Below are positions 37,840 through 45,917 of a DNA stretch of 63,812 nucleotides, piece after piece. The notes under the pieces are model-generated. The model saw nothing but the letters and a program-made list of their open reading frames with translations. It searched no databases and had not been told where the DNA came from. Every line of letters begins with the position of its first letter. Positions within the stretch are counted from its first letter, which is position 1. A program made the translations under genes and the position numbers. Source of the stretch: an uncultured Massilia sp. (GTDB lineage: Bacteria; Pseudomonadota; Gammaproteobacteria; Burkholderiales; Burkholderiaceae); NCBI GenBank assembly GCA_946886065.1, contig CAMPHU010000003.1, positions 1 through 63,812 on the forward strand, written 5' to 3'.

Positions 37840-38295
37840 TTAACGAATAGGCAGCTTGGTCGTATTCTTGACCTCTTCCATCACCGCATAGGTGTGCGTC
37901 TCGCGCACGCCTTTCTGCAGCAAGGTCTTGCCCAGGAATTCGCGGTAGGCCGCCATATCCTTCACGCGCGCCTTGACCAGGTAGTCGAAGCCGCCCGCCA
38001 CCATATGGCATTCCAGGACTTCCGGAATCATCTGGACGCTCTGTTTGAATGCATCGAAGACTTCAGGAGTGGTACGATCCAGTACCACCTCGATGAAGAC
38101 GAGCAGCGACACATCCAGCAGCTGGGGATTGAGCTGGGCCGTGTAGCCCTGGATATAACCGGACTCGTGCAGCTTGCGCACCCGTTCCAGGCAGGCGGCG
38201 GGCGACAGGTTCACCCGCGCGGCCAGCTCGACGTTGCTGATTCGCCCGTCATTCTGCAATTCGGCCAGAATTTTCTTACTGATCTTGTCCAGCAT
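37840..38295 (-). CDS. Lrp/AsnC-family regulator, likely of putA
   Basis: A 151-residue Lrp-type protein: DNA-binding domain with LDKISKKILAELQNDGRISN and LSPAACLERVRKLHESGYI, then the RAM domain with ECHMVAGGFDYLVKARVKDM. It is divergent from putA, separated by 217 bases that are AT-rich (38296-38420). Because this PutA lacks its own DNA-binding domain, a proline-responsive Lrp protein encoded next door is a plausible activator, as known for PutR/BkdR-type proteins. Confidence 0.92.
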   Translation of the reverse strand: MLDKISKKILAELQNDGRISNVELAARVNLSPAACLERVRKLHESGYIQGYTAQLNPQLLDVSLLVFIEVVLDRTTPEVFDAFKQSVQMIPEVLECHMVAGGFDYLVKARVKDMAAYREFLGKTLLQKGVRETHTYAVMEEVKNTTKLPIR

Positions 38296-38512
38296 CGGTC
38301 TCTCTCCGTTATAAATATTATTCGGTCAGATTGTCGCACCAAAAACTATCTATTGCTAGTCTGTCGTAAAAACAGAATTAATCCAGAAGATTTCCTTCTA
38401 CAATCGAATCATTTCACCGTGTCATGACATGCGCCGGCCGGCTTCCCAGCGGCGCGGCGCTTTTGCTGCGCACGGTGGCCCGATGCCCCTCTTTTTCGAT
38501 TGAAGACCAGCC

Positions 38513-41500
38513 ATGCAGATTGCCGCTTCCCCGGCCTCCACCTTTGTCCCGTTCGATGCGCTCCAGGCCGAAGTCAAGCGCGACCAGTCGCCGCTGCGCG
38601 CCGCCATCACCGCCGCCTACCGCCGCGCTGAAACCGAAGCCGTGCAATGGTTGCTGGCCCAGGGCGCCAGCGCCAACGGCGACGCCTACATGCTGGCGCA
38701 CCGCCTGGTCTCGAGCGTGCGCGAGAAGCGCACCCGTTCCTCGGGCGTGGACGCGCTGATGCACGAGTTCTCGCTGTCGTCGGAAGAAGGCGTGGCGCTG
38801 ATGTGCCTGGCCGAAGCGCTGCTGCGCATCCCGGACAACGACACCGCCGACCGCCTCATTGCCGACAAGATCAGCAAGGGCGACTGGCGCAAGCACCTGG
38901 GCGAATCGCCCTCGCTGTTCGTCAACGCCGCCACCTGGGGGCTGCTCATCACCGGCAAGCTGGTGGGCACCAATAGCGAAAAAGGCCTGGGCTCGGCGCT
39001 CACCCGCATCATTGCCAAGGGCGGCGAACCGCTGATCCGCAAGGGCGTGGACCTGGCGATGCGCATGCTGGGCAACCAGTTCGTCACCGGCCAGACCATC
39101 GACGAAGCGCTGAAGAACAGCCGCGAGAACGAAACCCGCGGCTACCGCTATTCCTACGACATGCTGGGCGAAGCCGCGCTGACCGAAGCGGATGCGAAGA
39201 ACTACTACGCTTCCTACGAAACCGCGATCCATGCGATCGGCAAGGCCTCGAACGGCCGCGGCATCAAGGACGGCCCGGGCATCTCGATCAAGCTGTCGGC
39301 CCTGCACCCGCGCTACAGCCGCGCGCAGTACGCCCGCGTGATGGGCGAACTGCTGCCGCGCGTGCGCAGCCTGGTGCTGCTGGCCAAGCAATACAACATC
39401 GGCATCAACATCGACGCCGAGGAAGCCGACCGCCTCGAGATCTCGCTCGACATGCTGGAAGCACTGGCTTTCGACCCCGAGCTGGCCGGCTTCGAAGGCA
39501 TTGGCCTGGTGGTGCAGGCTTATCAGAAGCGCTGCCCCTTCGTGATCGACTTCGTGGTCGACCTGGCCAAACGCAGCGGCCGCAAGTTCATGGTGCGCCT
39601 GGTGAAGGGCGCCTATTGGGACGCCGAAATCAAGCGCGCCCAGGTGGATGGCATGCCGGGTTATCCGGTCTACACCCGCAAGGTCTACACCGACGTCTCC
39701 TATCTCACCTGCGCGCGCAAGCTGCTGGCCGCCACCGACGTGATCTACCCGCAGTTCGCGACCCACAACGCGCATTCGCTGTCGGTGATCTATACCTGGG
39801 CCAAGGCCGACGGCATCACCAACTACGAATTCCAGTGCCTGCACGGCATGGGCGAGACCCTGTACGACCAGGTCGTCGGCAAGAACAAGCTGGACAAGGC
39901 CTGCCGCATCTACGCGCCGGTCGGTTCGCACGAAACCCTGCTCGCCTACCTGGTGCGCCGCCTGCTGGAAAACGGCGCCAACTCGTCCTTCGTGAACCAG
40001 ATCGTGGACGAAAGCGTCGCGATCGACACCCTGCTGGCCGATCCTTTCGAACAGGCGCGCGCCGCCGGCGCCAAGCCGCATCCTGCGATCGCCCAGCCGC
40101 TGGACCTGTTCGGCGCCGAGCGCAAGAATTCCGCCGGCTACGACCTGGTCAACGAAAACGTCCTGCGCCAGGTCGCCGAAGGCCTGGCCCGGCAGCGCCA
40201 GCACGCCGCCGGTCCGCTGATCGCGGGCAGCGTCGAAGGCGCCGGCACCGCCAAGGTCGTCAACCCGGCGCAATCGGCCGACATCGTCGGCACCGTACGC
40301 GAAGCCGCGCGCGCCGACGTCGAGACCGCGCTGGCCGCCGCATCCGGCTTCGCCGGCGAATGGGCCGCCACCAGCGCCGGGTCGCGCGCCGCGATCCTCG
40401 AGCGCACCGCCGACCTGTTCGAGCAGAACGGCGTCGAACTGATGGCCCTGGCCGTGCGCGAAGCCGGCAAATCGCTGCCGAACGCGATCGCCGAACTGCG
40501 CGAAGCGGTCGACTTCCTGCGCTACTACGCCGTCCAGGCCCGTACTTCGGCCGCAGAAGGCGCGCTGGGTCCGGTCACCTGCATCAGCCCCTGGAACTTC
40601 CCGCTGGCGATCTTCACCGGCCAGGTGGCCGCCGCCCTCGTGGCCGGCAACGTGGTGCTGGCCAAGCCGGCGGAACAGACCCCGCTGATCGCCTTCCGCG
40701 CCGTGGAACTGTTCATCGAAGCCGGCGCCCCGCGCGCCGCCCTGCAGCTGCTGCCGGGCCGCGGCGAAGTGGTCGGCGCCGCGCTGACTGCCGACAGCCG
40801 CATCAAGGGCGTGATCTTCACCGGCTCCACCGAAGTGGCGCAGCTGATCAACCGCACCCTGGCCGCGCGTGCCGAAAAAGAAGGCATCGACATCCCGCTG
40901 GTGGCCGAAACCGGCGGCCAGAACGCCCTGATCGTCGATTCGTCGGCGCTGCCGGAACAGGTGGTGCAGGACGTGCTGAGCTCCGCTTTCGACAGCGCCG
41001 GCCAGCGCTGCTCGGCGCTGCGCGTGCTGTTCCTGCAGGAAGACATCGCCGACAAGACCATCAAGATGCTCAAGGGCGCGATGCAGGAACTGGTCGTGGG
41101 CAGCCCGGACCGCCTGGCCACCGACATCGGCCCGGTCATCGACGCCGAAGCGCAAGGCAATCTGCTGGCCCACATCGAGCGCATGAAAGCCAGCGCGCGC
41201 AGCCACTTCGCGCTCGAGCTCCCAGGCTCCGTGACCGGCTACGGCACCTTCGTGCCGCCGACCGTGCTCGAAATCGCCTCGCTGGCGGAACTGAAGCAGG
41301 AAGTCTTCGGCCCGGTGCTGCACATCGTGCGCTACCGCCGCGCCGAGCTGCCGCAGGTGATCGACGCCATCAACGCCACCGGCTACGGCCTGACCCTGGG
41401 CGTGCACTCGCGTATCGACGAGACCATCGACTTCATCGTCGAGCGTGCGCACGTGGGGAACATCTACGTGAACCGCAACATCGTCGGCGCCGTCGTGGGC

Positions 41501-42160
41501 GTGCAGCCCTTCGGCGGTGAAGGCAAGTCCGGCACCGGCCCGAAGGCCGGCGGTCCGCTCTACCTGAAGCGCCTGCAGCGCGCCGCGGCGCCGTTGATGC
41601 AGCACCAGCGTACTCCGGAAGCGGGCCTGGAAGCGCTGCTCGGCTGGCTGCGCGGCAGCGGCCACCAGGACATCGCCGCGCTGGCCGATGGCTATGGCCG
41701 CTCGGCGCTGCAAGGGGTGACGCTCGCCCTGCCGGGTCCGACGGGCGAGCGCAACCAGCTGTCCTTCACCCCGCGCGGCACCGTGCTGTGCGCACCAAGC
41801 ACCCAGGCCGGCCTGCTCAACCAGCTGGCCGCGGCGCTGGCGACCGGCAACCGCGCCCTGGTGCTGGCCGGCTCGCAGGAGCTGATTCCGGCCGAGCTGC
41901 CGGTGCTGGTGAAGGAGCGCGTGCGCTTCGTCGGCGAGGCGGAACTGGGTGCGGAAGACTTCCAGGTCGCGCTGCTCGAAACCGGCCTGGCCGGCTCGCT
42001 GCGTTCGCAACTGGCCGCGCGTCCTGGCGCAATCGTTGGTATCGTGGATACCGGCGCCAGGGAGGCGGTGGCGCTGTGGCGCCTGGTGGCCGAGCGTGCG
42101 GTGTGCGTCAACACGACCGCGGCTGGCGGTAACGCAAGCCTGATGACGCTGGGATTGTAA
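38513..42160 (+). CDS. putA: Bifunctional proline dehydrogenase/P5C dehydrogenase PutA
   Basis: A 1215-residue PutA. Residues about 80-500 are the FAD-dependent proline dehydrogenase barrel (ISIKLSALHPRYSRAQYARV, LVKGAYWDAEIKRAQVDGMP). Residues 560-1030 are the NAD-dependent aldehyde dehydrogenase with ISPWNFPLAIFTGQ, VAETGGQNALIVDSS (general base Glu) and DSAGQRCSALRVLFLQ (catalytic Cys). A C-terminal ALDH-like tail follows. The enzyme oxidises proline to glutamate and channels P5C between sites. The N-terminal ribbon-helix-helix of trifunctional PutA is absent. Confidence 0.97.
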   Translation: MQIAASPASTFVPFDALQAEVKRDQSPLRAAITAAYRRAETEAVQWLLAQGASANGDAYMLAHRLVSSVREKRTRSSGVDALMHEFSLSSEEGVALMCLAEALLRIPDNDTADRLIADKISKGDWRKHLGESPSLFVNAATWGLLITGKLVGTNSEKGLGSALTRIIAKGGEPLIRKGVDLAMRMLGNQFVTGQTIDEALKNSRENETRGYRYSYDMLGEAALTEADAKNYYASYETAIHAIGKASNGRGIKDGPGISIKLSALHPRYSRAQYARVMGELLPRVRSLVLLAKQYNIGINIDAEEADRLEISLDMLEALAFDPELAGFEGIGLVVQAYQKRCPFVIDFVVDLAKRSGRKFMVRLVKGAYWDAEIKRAQVDGMPGYPVYTRKVYTDVSYLTCARKLLAATDVIYPQFATHNAHSLSVIYTWAKADGITNYEFQCLHGMGETLYDQVVGKNKLDKACRIYAPVGSHETLLAYLVRRLLENGANSSFVNQIVDESVAIDTLLADPFEQARAAGAKPHPAIAQPLDLFGAERKNSAGYDLVNENVLRQVAEGLARQRQHAAGPLIAGSVEGAGTAKVVNPAQSADIVGTVREAARADVETALAAASGFAGEWAATSAGSRAAILERTADLFEQNGVELMALAVREAGKSLPNAIAELREAVDFLRYYAVQARTSAAEGALGPVTCISPWNFPLAIFTGQVAAALVAGNVVLAKPAEQTPLIAFRAVELFIEAGAPRAALQLLPGRGEVVGAALTADSRIKGVIFTGSTEVAQLINRTLAARAEKEGIDIPLVAETGGQNALIVDSSALPEQVVQDVLSSAFDSAGQRCSALRVLFLQEDIADKTIKMLKGAMQELVVGSPDRLATDIGPVIDAEAQGNLLAHIERMKASARSHFALELPGSVTGYGTFVPPTVLEIASLAELKQEVFGPVLHIVRYRRAELPQVIDAINATGYGLTLGVHSRIDETIDFIVERAHVGNIYVNRNIVGAVVGVQPFGGEGKSGTGPKAGGPLYLKRLQRAAAPLMQHQRTPEAGLEALLGWLRGSGHQDIAALADGYGRSALQGVTLALPGPTGERNQLSFTPRGTVLCAPSTQAGLLNQLAAALATGNRALVLAGSQELIPAELPVLVKERVRFVGEAELGAEDFQVALLETGLAGSLRSQLAARPGAIVGIVDTGAREAVALWRLVAERAVCVNTTAAGGNASLMTLGL

Positions 42161-42175
42161 AAATCCCTGTTGAAC

Positions 42176-42200
42176 GCGTGGACGGATGCCCCGTCCACGC
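42176..42200. terminator. Hairpin downstream of putA
   Basis: GCGTGGACGG (176-185) pairs perfectly with CCGTCCACGC (191-200) around ATGCC, 16 bases after the putA stop. There is no T-run. The arms repeat those of the hairpin at 3130-3154, so this may be a dispersed repeat used as a terminator or message stabiliser. Confidence 0.5.
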
Positions 42201-42317
42201 CAAAAGAGCATAGAGTAAGGAAGACAAGGGAAACGATTTTTACAAAAGAGCTGCGATGGGGCCGGCGGCACAAGCGCCGGTCCTGGCAAGGACAGCTCCT
42301 ACATCTTGGAGGTAGAC

Positions 42318-43433
42318 ATGCTGGTTGGCGTTCCGAAGGAAATCAAGAACCACGAATACCGTGTGGGCCTCACACCCCCGTCCGTACGCGAACTCACCGC
42401 GCGCGGGCACCAGGTGCTCGTGCAGAAGAACGCGGGCGCGGAGATCGGCCTGCTCGACGAGCAGTATGTGGCCGCCGGCGCCACGATCGTCGAGGCGGCG
42501 AAGGATATCTTCGAGCGCGCGGACATGATCGTCAAGGTCAAGGAGCCGCAGCCCGGCGAATGCGCGATGCTGCGCCGCGACCAGGTGCTCTACACCTACC
42601 TCCACCTCGCTCCCGATCCCGAACAAACCGCCGCGCTGGTCAAGTCCGGCGCGGTCTGCATCGCCTATGAAACCATCACCGGCTCCGGTGGCGGCCTGCC
42701 GCTGCTCGCGCCGATGAGCGAAGTGGCGGGACGCATGTCCATCCAAGCGGGCGCCAGCCACCTGGAAAAGTCGAAAGGCGGCATGGGCCTGCTGCTGGGC
42801 GGCGTGCCGGGCGTGGAAGCGGGCCATGTGGTCATCATCGGCGCCGGCGTGGTCGGCACCAACGCCCTGCAGATGGCAGTCGGCCTGGGCGCCCGCGTAA
42901 CGGTGCTCGACAAGAACGTCGACCGCCTGCGCCAGCTCGATCTGGTCTACGGCAACCGCATCTCGACCCTGTATTCGAACGCGCACGCGCTGGAAGAAGC
43001 GGTGCTGTCGGCCGACCTGGTGATCGGCGGCGTGCTGGTGCCGGGCGCCGCGGCGCCGAAACTGGTCACCCGCGACATGGTCTCGCGCATGAAGAAGGGT
43101 TCGGTCATCGTCGACGTGGCGATCGACCAGGGCGGCTGCTTCGAAACCTCGCATGCGACCACCCATGCCGATCCGACCTTCGTGGTCGACGGCGTGATCC
43201 ACTACTGCGTGGCGAACATGCCGGGCGCGGTGGCGCGCACTTCCACCTTCGCCCTCAACAACGCCACCATCGGCCACGCCGTCGCGCTGGCCAGCAAGGG
43301 CTGGCGCCGCGCACTGGCGGACGACGTCCACCTGCGCCACGGCCTGAATGTCTGCCAGGGCAAGGTCACCTACGAAGCCGTCGCGCGCGACCTGGGCTAC
43401 GACTACATACCGGCCGAATCGCTCCTGGCCTGA
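42318..43433 (+). CDS. ald: Alanine dehydrogenase
   Basis: A 371-residue enzyme of standard length, starting at 42318 behind TTGGAGGTAGAC. Motifs: [20 protein letters not shown] at the N-terminus, [18 protein letters not shown], the NAD-binding [20 protein letters not shown] in the middle, and [19 protein letters not shown] near the end. It interconverts alanine and pyruvate plus ammonium with NAD. Next to putA, it suggests an amino-acid catabolism locus. Its 3' end overlaps the convergent mtnN by 31 bases. Confidence 0.97.
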   Translation: MLVGVPKEIKNHEYRVGLTPPSVRELTARGHQVLVQKNAGAEIGLLDEQYVAAGATIVEAAKDIFERADMIVKVKEPQPGECAMLRRDQVLYTYLHLAPDPEQTAALVKSGAVCIAYETITGSGGGLPLLAPMSEVAGRMSIQAGASHLEKSKGGMGLLLGGVPGVEAGHVVIIGAGVVGTNALQMAVGLGARVTVLDKNVDRLRQLDLVYGNRISTLYSNAHALEEAVLSADLVIGGVLVPGAAAPKLVTRDMVSRMKKGSVIVDVAIDQGGCFETSHATTHADPTFVVDGVIHYCVANMPGAVARTSTFALNNATIGHAVALASKGWRRALADDVHLRHGLNVCQGKVTYEAVARDLGYDYIPAESLLA

Positions 43434-44197
43434 AGCGGCGCTTCAATCAGATCCCGGCACAGGCGCCGGGTGATGTGAAAGGCATACTGCGCGGCGACCG
43501 ATTTCACGAATCGCATGAAATCGGGCGCCGCGTTTTCATTGGCGTTGTCCGAAATCGCGCGGATCACGGCGCAGGGCACGCCCAGCTCATAACAGACCTG
43601 CGCCACCGCCGCGCCTTCCATTTCCACCGCCACCAGCCCGGGTAAATGGCCATTCATCGCCTCGATGCGGCTTTTCTCGTTGACGAACTGGTCGCCGCTC
43701 GCCACCAGGCCGCGGTGCACGCGCGGGCGCTGGAGGCGGAATGTACGCCGTTCTCCTTCGCTGACCGCATCCAGGAAGTCCAGTTCGAGGAAATCCTGGG
43801 CCGCGCCCACCAGGCGCATCGACAGCTGCTGGTCGGGCTGGAAGTGGGTCTGGCCGGTCAGCGGCACTTCGAAACGGGGGAACAGGGGACTCGCGTCCAT
43901 ATCGTGCTGGACCAGCGATTCCGCGACCACGATATCGCCGACCTGCACCGTTTTATCCCCGGCGCCGGCCACGCCGGTGAAGAGGATGTGGGTAACTCCG
44001 AACTTCTCCACAAGCGTTGTGGCCGTCATGGCGGCTGCAACCTTGCCAATTCGCGATAAAACGCACACAGCGTCGATTTCCCACAGTTGTCCAGCAACGT
44101 AGTCACGCATGCCATGGATGAGCCTGGAGGGCCCTCTCATGGCTTCCACGAGCCCCACCTGTTCTTCGTGCAGTGCGCTGATGATCCCTAATCGCAT
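43403..44197 (-). CDS. mtnN: 5'-Methylthioadenosine/S-adenosylhomocysteine nucleosidase
   Basis: A 264-residue nucleoside phosphorylase-fold protein. RLGIISALHEEQVGLVEAMR carries the active-site Glu, VTHILFTGVAGAGDKTVQVG the central motif, GLVAVEMEGAAVAQVCYELG the substrate-binding Glu, and AISDNANENA the catalytic Asp. It recycles toxic SAM by-products and autoinducer precursors. The protein is about 30 residues longer than the E. coli enzyme, mostly in a middle insertion and the tail. It overlaps ald tail to tail. Confidence 0.88.
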   Translation of the reverse strand: MRLGIISALHEEQVGLVEAMRGPSRLIHGMRDYVAGQLWEIDAVCVLSRIGKVAAAMTATTLVEKFGVTHILFTGVAGAGDKTVQVGDIVVAESLVQHDMDASPLFPRFEVPLTGQTHFQPDQQLSMRLVGAAQDFLELDFLDAVSEGERRTFRLQRPRVHRGLVASGDQFVNEKSRIEAMNGHLPGLVAVEMEGAAVAQVCYELGVPCAVIRAISDNANENAAPDFMRFVKSVAAQYAFHITRRLCRDLIEAPLQARSDSAGM

Positions 44198-44218
44198 GGT
44201 TTTTCGTCTTTTTTATCG

Positions 44219-44662
44219 TTAAAGCGGTTTGCGGAAGTACACCACGCGTTCGGTTTCCTCGAATCCCAGCGCCAGGTGCATGTCCTGGCTTGCCTTATTT
44301 TCGAGCAAAGCGTCGGAAGCCATTTCACGGCAACCCTGTTCGCGTGCCCATTGCTGGGCTTTTTCGACCAGCAAGCGGGCAATGCCTTGCCTGCGAGAGC
44401 CTGGAGCGACATACAAGCCTTCCAGGAATCCGACAGGAGAACTGTCGGTGCCGTTCACGTAATCGCTCCTGAGCGCGATTTCGACCAGTCCCTGGGCTTC
44501 GCCGGCATCGGAGTAGGCCACGAACTGTGCATAACGCCCGGGTTGTGCACAGCAGTCCTGCATTTCAGGCAGATGTTCGCTGCTTTCTGCTGGCCATAAG
44601 GCCATGCGCAATTCGAGCCAGCCCGCTTGTTCAGGGCTTGTACAGCGCTTGATGGTGGTCAT
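44219..44662 (-). CDS. AAC(6')-like aminoglycoside N-acetyltransferase
   Basis: A 147-residue GNAT protein. Several blocks match AAC(6') enzymes of the chromosomal type: GWLELRMALWPAESSEHLPE near the N-terminus, GLVEIALRSDYVNGTDSSPV in the middle, FLEGLYVAPGSRRQGIARLL (acetyl-CoA-binding R-R-Q-G-I-A) and MASDALLENKASQDMHLALG towards the end. It would acetylate the 6' amino group of aminoglycosides. It is 21 bases upstream of mtnN on the same strand. Resistance is predicted from family resemblance, not shown. Confidence 0.82.
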   Translation of the reverse strand: MTTIKRCTSPEQAGWLELRMALWPAESSEHLPEMQDCCAQPGRYAQFVAYSDAGEAQGLVEIALRSDYVNGTDSSPVGFLEGLYVAPGSRRQGIARLLVEKAQQWAREQGCREMASDALLENKASQDMHLALGFEETERVVYFRKPL

Positions 44663-44763
44663 GAAGCTACTCGGCGTGGTGACGTAGCCTTGAAGATTAA
44701 CAGAAGCATATCTTCCGGCGCTTGATCACTGCGTTTTTGCTTTTGTTGTTTACCTAAAGAGTA

Positions 44764-44971
44764 TGTATACAAAGTTGGTAGTGATAGTAAACGGCCAAGT
44801 GTCTGTGGATAAGAACGGTTTACTCCACAGTATCAAGCGTTTACGGAATCGTTTACCTGCAGAACAAACCTTGCGTTCAGCTTGCACGAAACTTGGACAA
44901 AAAATGCCTGAGTCTTCAAAACAGTTGTTCTGCACATCTGATCCTGTGGATATTCATGGGCTTTTCCACAG
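44764..44971 (+). repeat. DnaA-box cassette, copy 1
   Basis: Order of elements: TGTATACA (764), GTTGGTAGT, GTAAACGG (787), TGTGGATAA (804), CGTTTACGG (838) with a second CGTTTACC (850), GAAACTTGGA, TTCTGCACA, CCTGTGGATAT (943) and CTTTTCCACAG (961). Confidence 0.85.
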
Positions 44972-45202
44972 CTGAGGTGTCGAGCTGGCGGTTTTTAGCG
45001 TTGGCGGATCCGTGTCGGCATCGTTTTGTCGACCAGGATGGAAACAGGACAGGTGAGCAGTTCAACTGAGCTCAGCTTTGCAGATCACTGGTCTGTAAGA
45101 CATTGCTTCTTTTTTTGGCAGACGGTTTTTGGTAGCGAGTGCGCAGCGGTGTTCCGGCTAGGCGGGAAAAGCGGAAAGCTTTTGTTGTTGTATCTAAAGA
45201 TA

Positions 45203-45411
45203 TGTATACAAAGTTGGTAGTAATAGTAAACGGCTCATCATTTGTGGATAAGTCCAGTTTTTTCCACAACATCAAACGTTTACGGTCGCGTTAACCTGCA
45301 GGACAAACCTTGTTTTTGCATTGAAGGAAACTTGGATAGAAATCGGGTGGGTCGCGTAAACCGCTGTTTCTGCACATTCGATCCTGTGGATATGCATGGG
45401 CTTTTCCACAG
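45203..45411 (+). repeat. DnaA-box cassette, copy 2
   Basis: Same order as copy 1: TGTATACA (203), GTTGGTAGT, GTAAACGG (226), TGTGGATAA (243), TTTTCCACA (260), CGTTTACGG (277), GAAACTTGGA, TTCTGCACA, CCTGTGGATAT (383) and CTTTTCCACAG (401). Spacings match copy 1 within one base. It starts 439 bases after copy 1. Confidence 0.85.
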
Positions 45412-45564
45412 GGCGAGTACGACGGAGAAGCTTTTTGCCTGCAAAACGGTGTCTGGTCGAGTTGGCCGCGAAGCTGGCACCGAGCGCGAGCATGTGTGCG
45501 AAGTTGCAACAGTCCAGCCCAAAAATTTTTTTTTCGCTCGCTCGTGAGGTTTACAACCAAGATC

Positions 45565-45775
45565 TGTATACCAGGTTGGTAGTAGTGGTTAACGCATGCC
45601 CAATTCTGTGGACAAGCCGGTTAACGCGCTCAAAATCAAACGTTTACGGTCCGGATAAGCCGGTGCACTGCCGCGCAAAGTTCTTGGTGGCAAATCTGAA
45701 CAAGATTTTTGCCTGTGCAAAAAAGCCGAGTTTTGCACAAACGATACCTGTGGATATCAAGGTGCTTATCCACAG
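45565..45775 (+). repeat. DnaA-box cassette, copy 3 (more diverged)
   Basis: TGTATACC (565), GTTGGTAGT, GGTTAACGC replacing GTAAACGG, TGTGGACAA (607), CGTTTACGG (641), TTTTGCACA (731), CCTGTGGATAT (747) and a perfect TTATCCACA (766). Spacing is kept within two bases although the sequence between elements has drifted. It starts 362 bases after copy 2. Confidence 0.8.
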
Positions 45776-45917
45776 ATGAGCGCTAGACTTCCGTTTACGA
45801 TCTGGTAAGCTCCACTCATCGAACTACGGTCGGAGGCAAGTTGGACCTCGCTGCACTGTCGTACCTGCTCGCTTTTTGCATGCCGGAGCCCGGCGGCATG
45901 CCCATTCGAGAGGTTCG

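Larger units (their letters stand above)
44663..45917. other. Candidate replication origin (oriC) or DnaA-binding locus
   Basis: No convincing gene lies here. Three collinear cassettes (annotated separately) carry DnaA-box-like 9-mers. Perfect matches to TTATCCACA or its complement are at 44804-44812, 45243-45251 and 45766-45774. TTTTNCACA-type matches are at 44962-44970, 45260-45268, 45402-45410, 45714-45722 (inverted) and 45731-45739. One-mismatch boxes are at 44945-44953, 45385-45393, 45607-45615 and 45749-45757. A T-rich run lies at 45525-45535. parS sites and parAB follow within 14 kb. Confidence 0.7.

Noticed and set aside
38414..42289. Very long minus-strand open frame antisense to putA
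   Set aside because: It is the GC-rich shadow of putA: composition is His/Arg/Gln/Ala-heavy with no recognisable domains, and the plus-strand frame is a clear PutA.
44750..45779. Several 60-127-residue open frames inside the cassette region
   Set aside because: They overlap one another on both strands, follow the repeat units, and show no protein features; the repeated DNA explains them.
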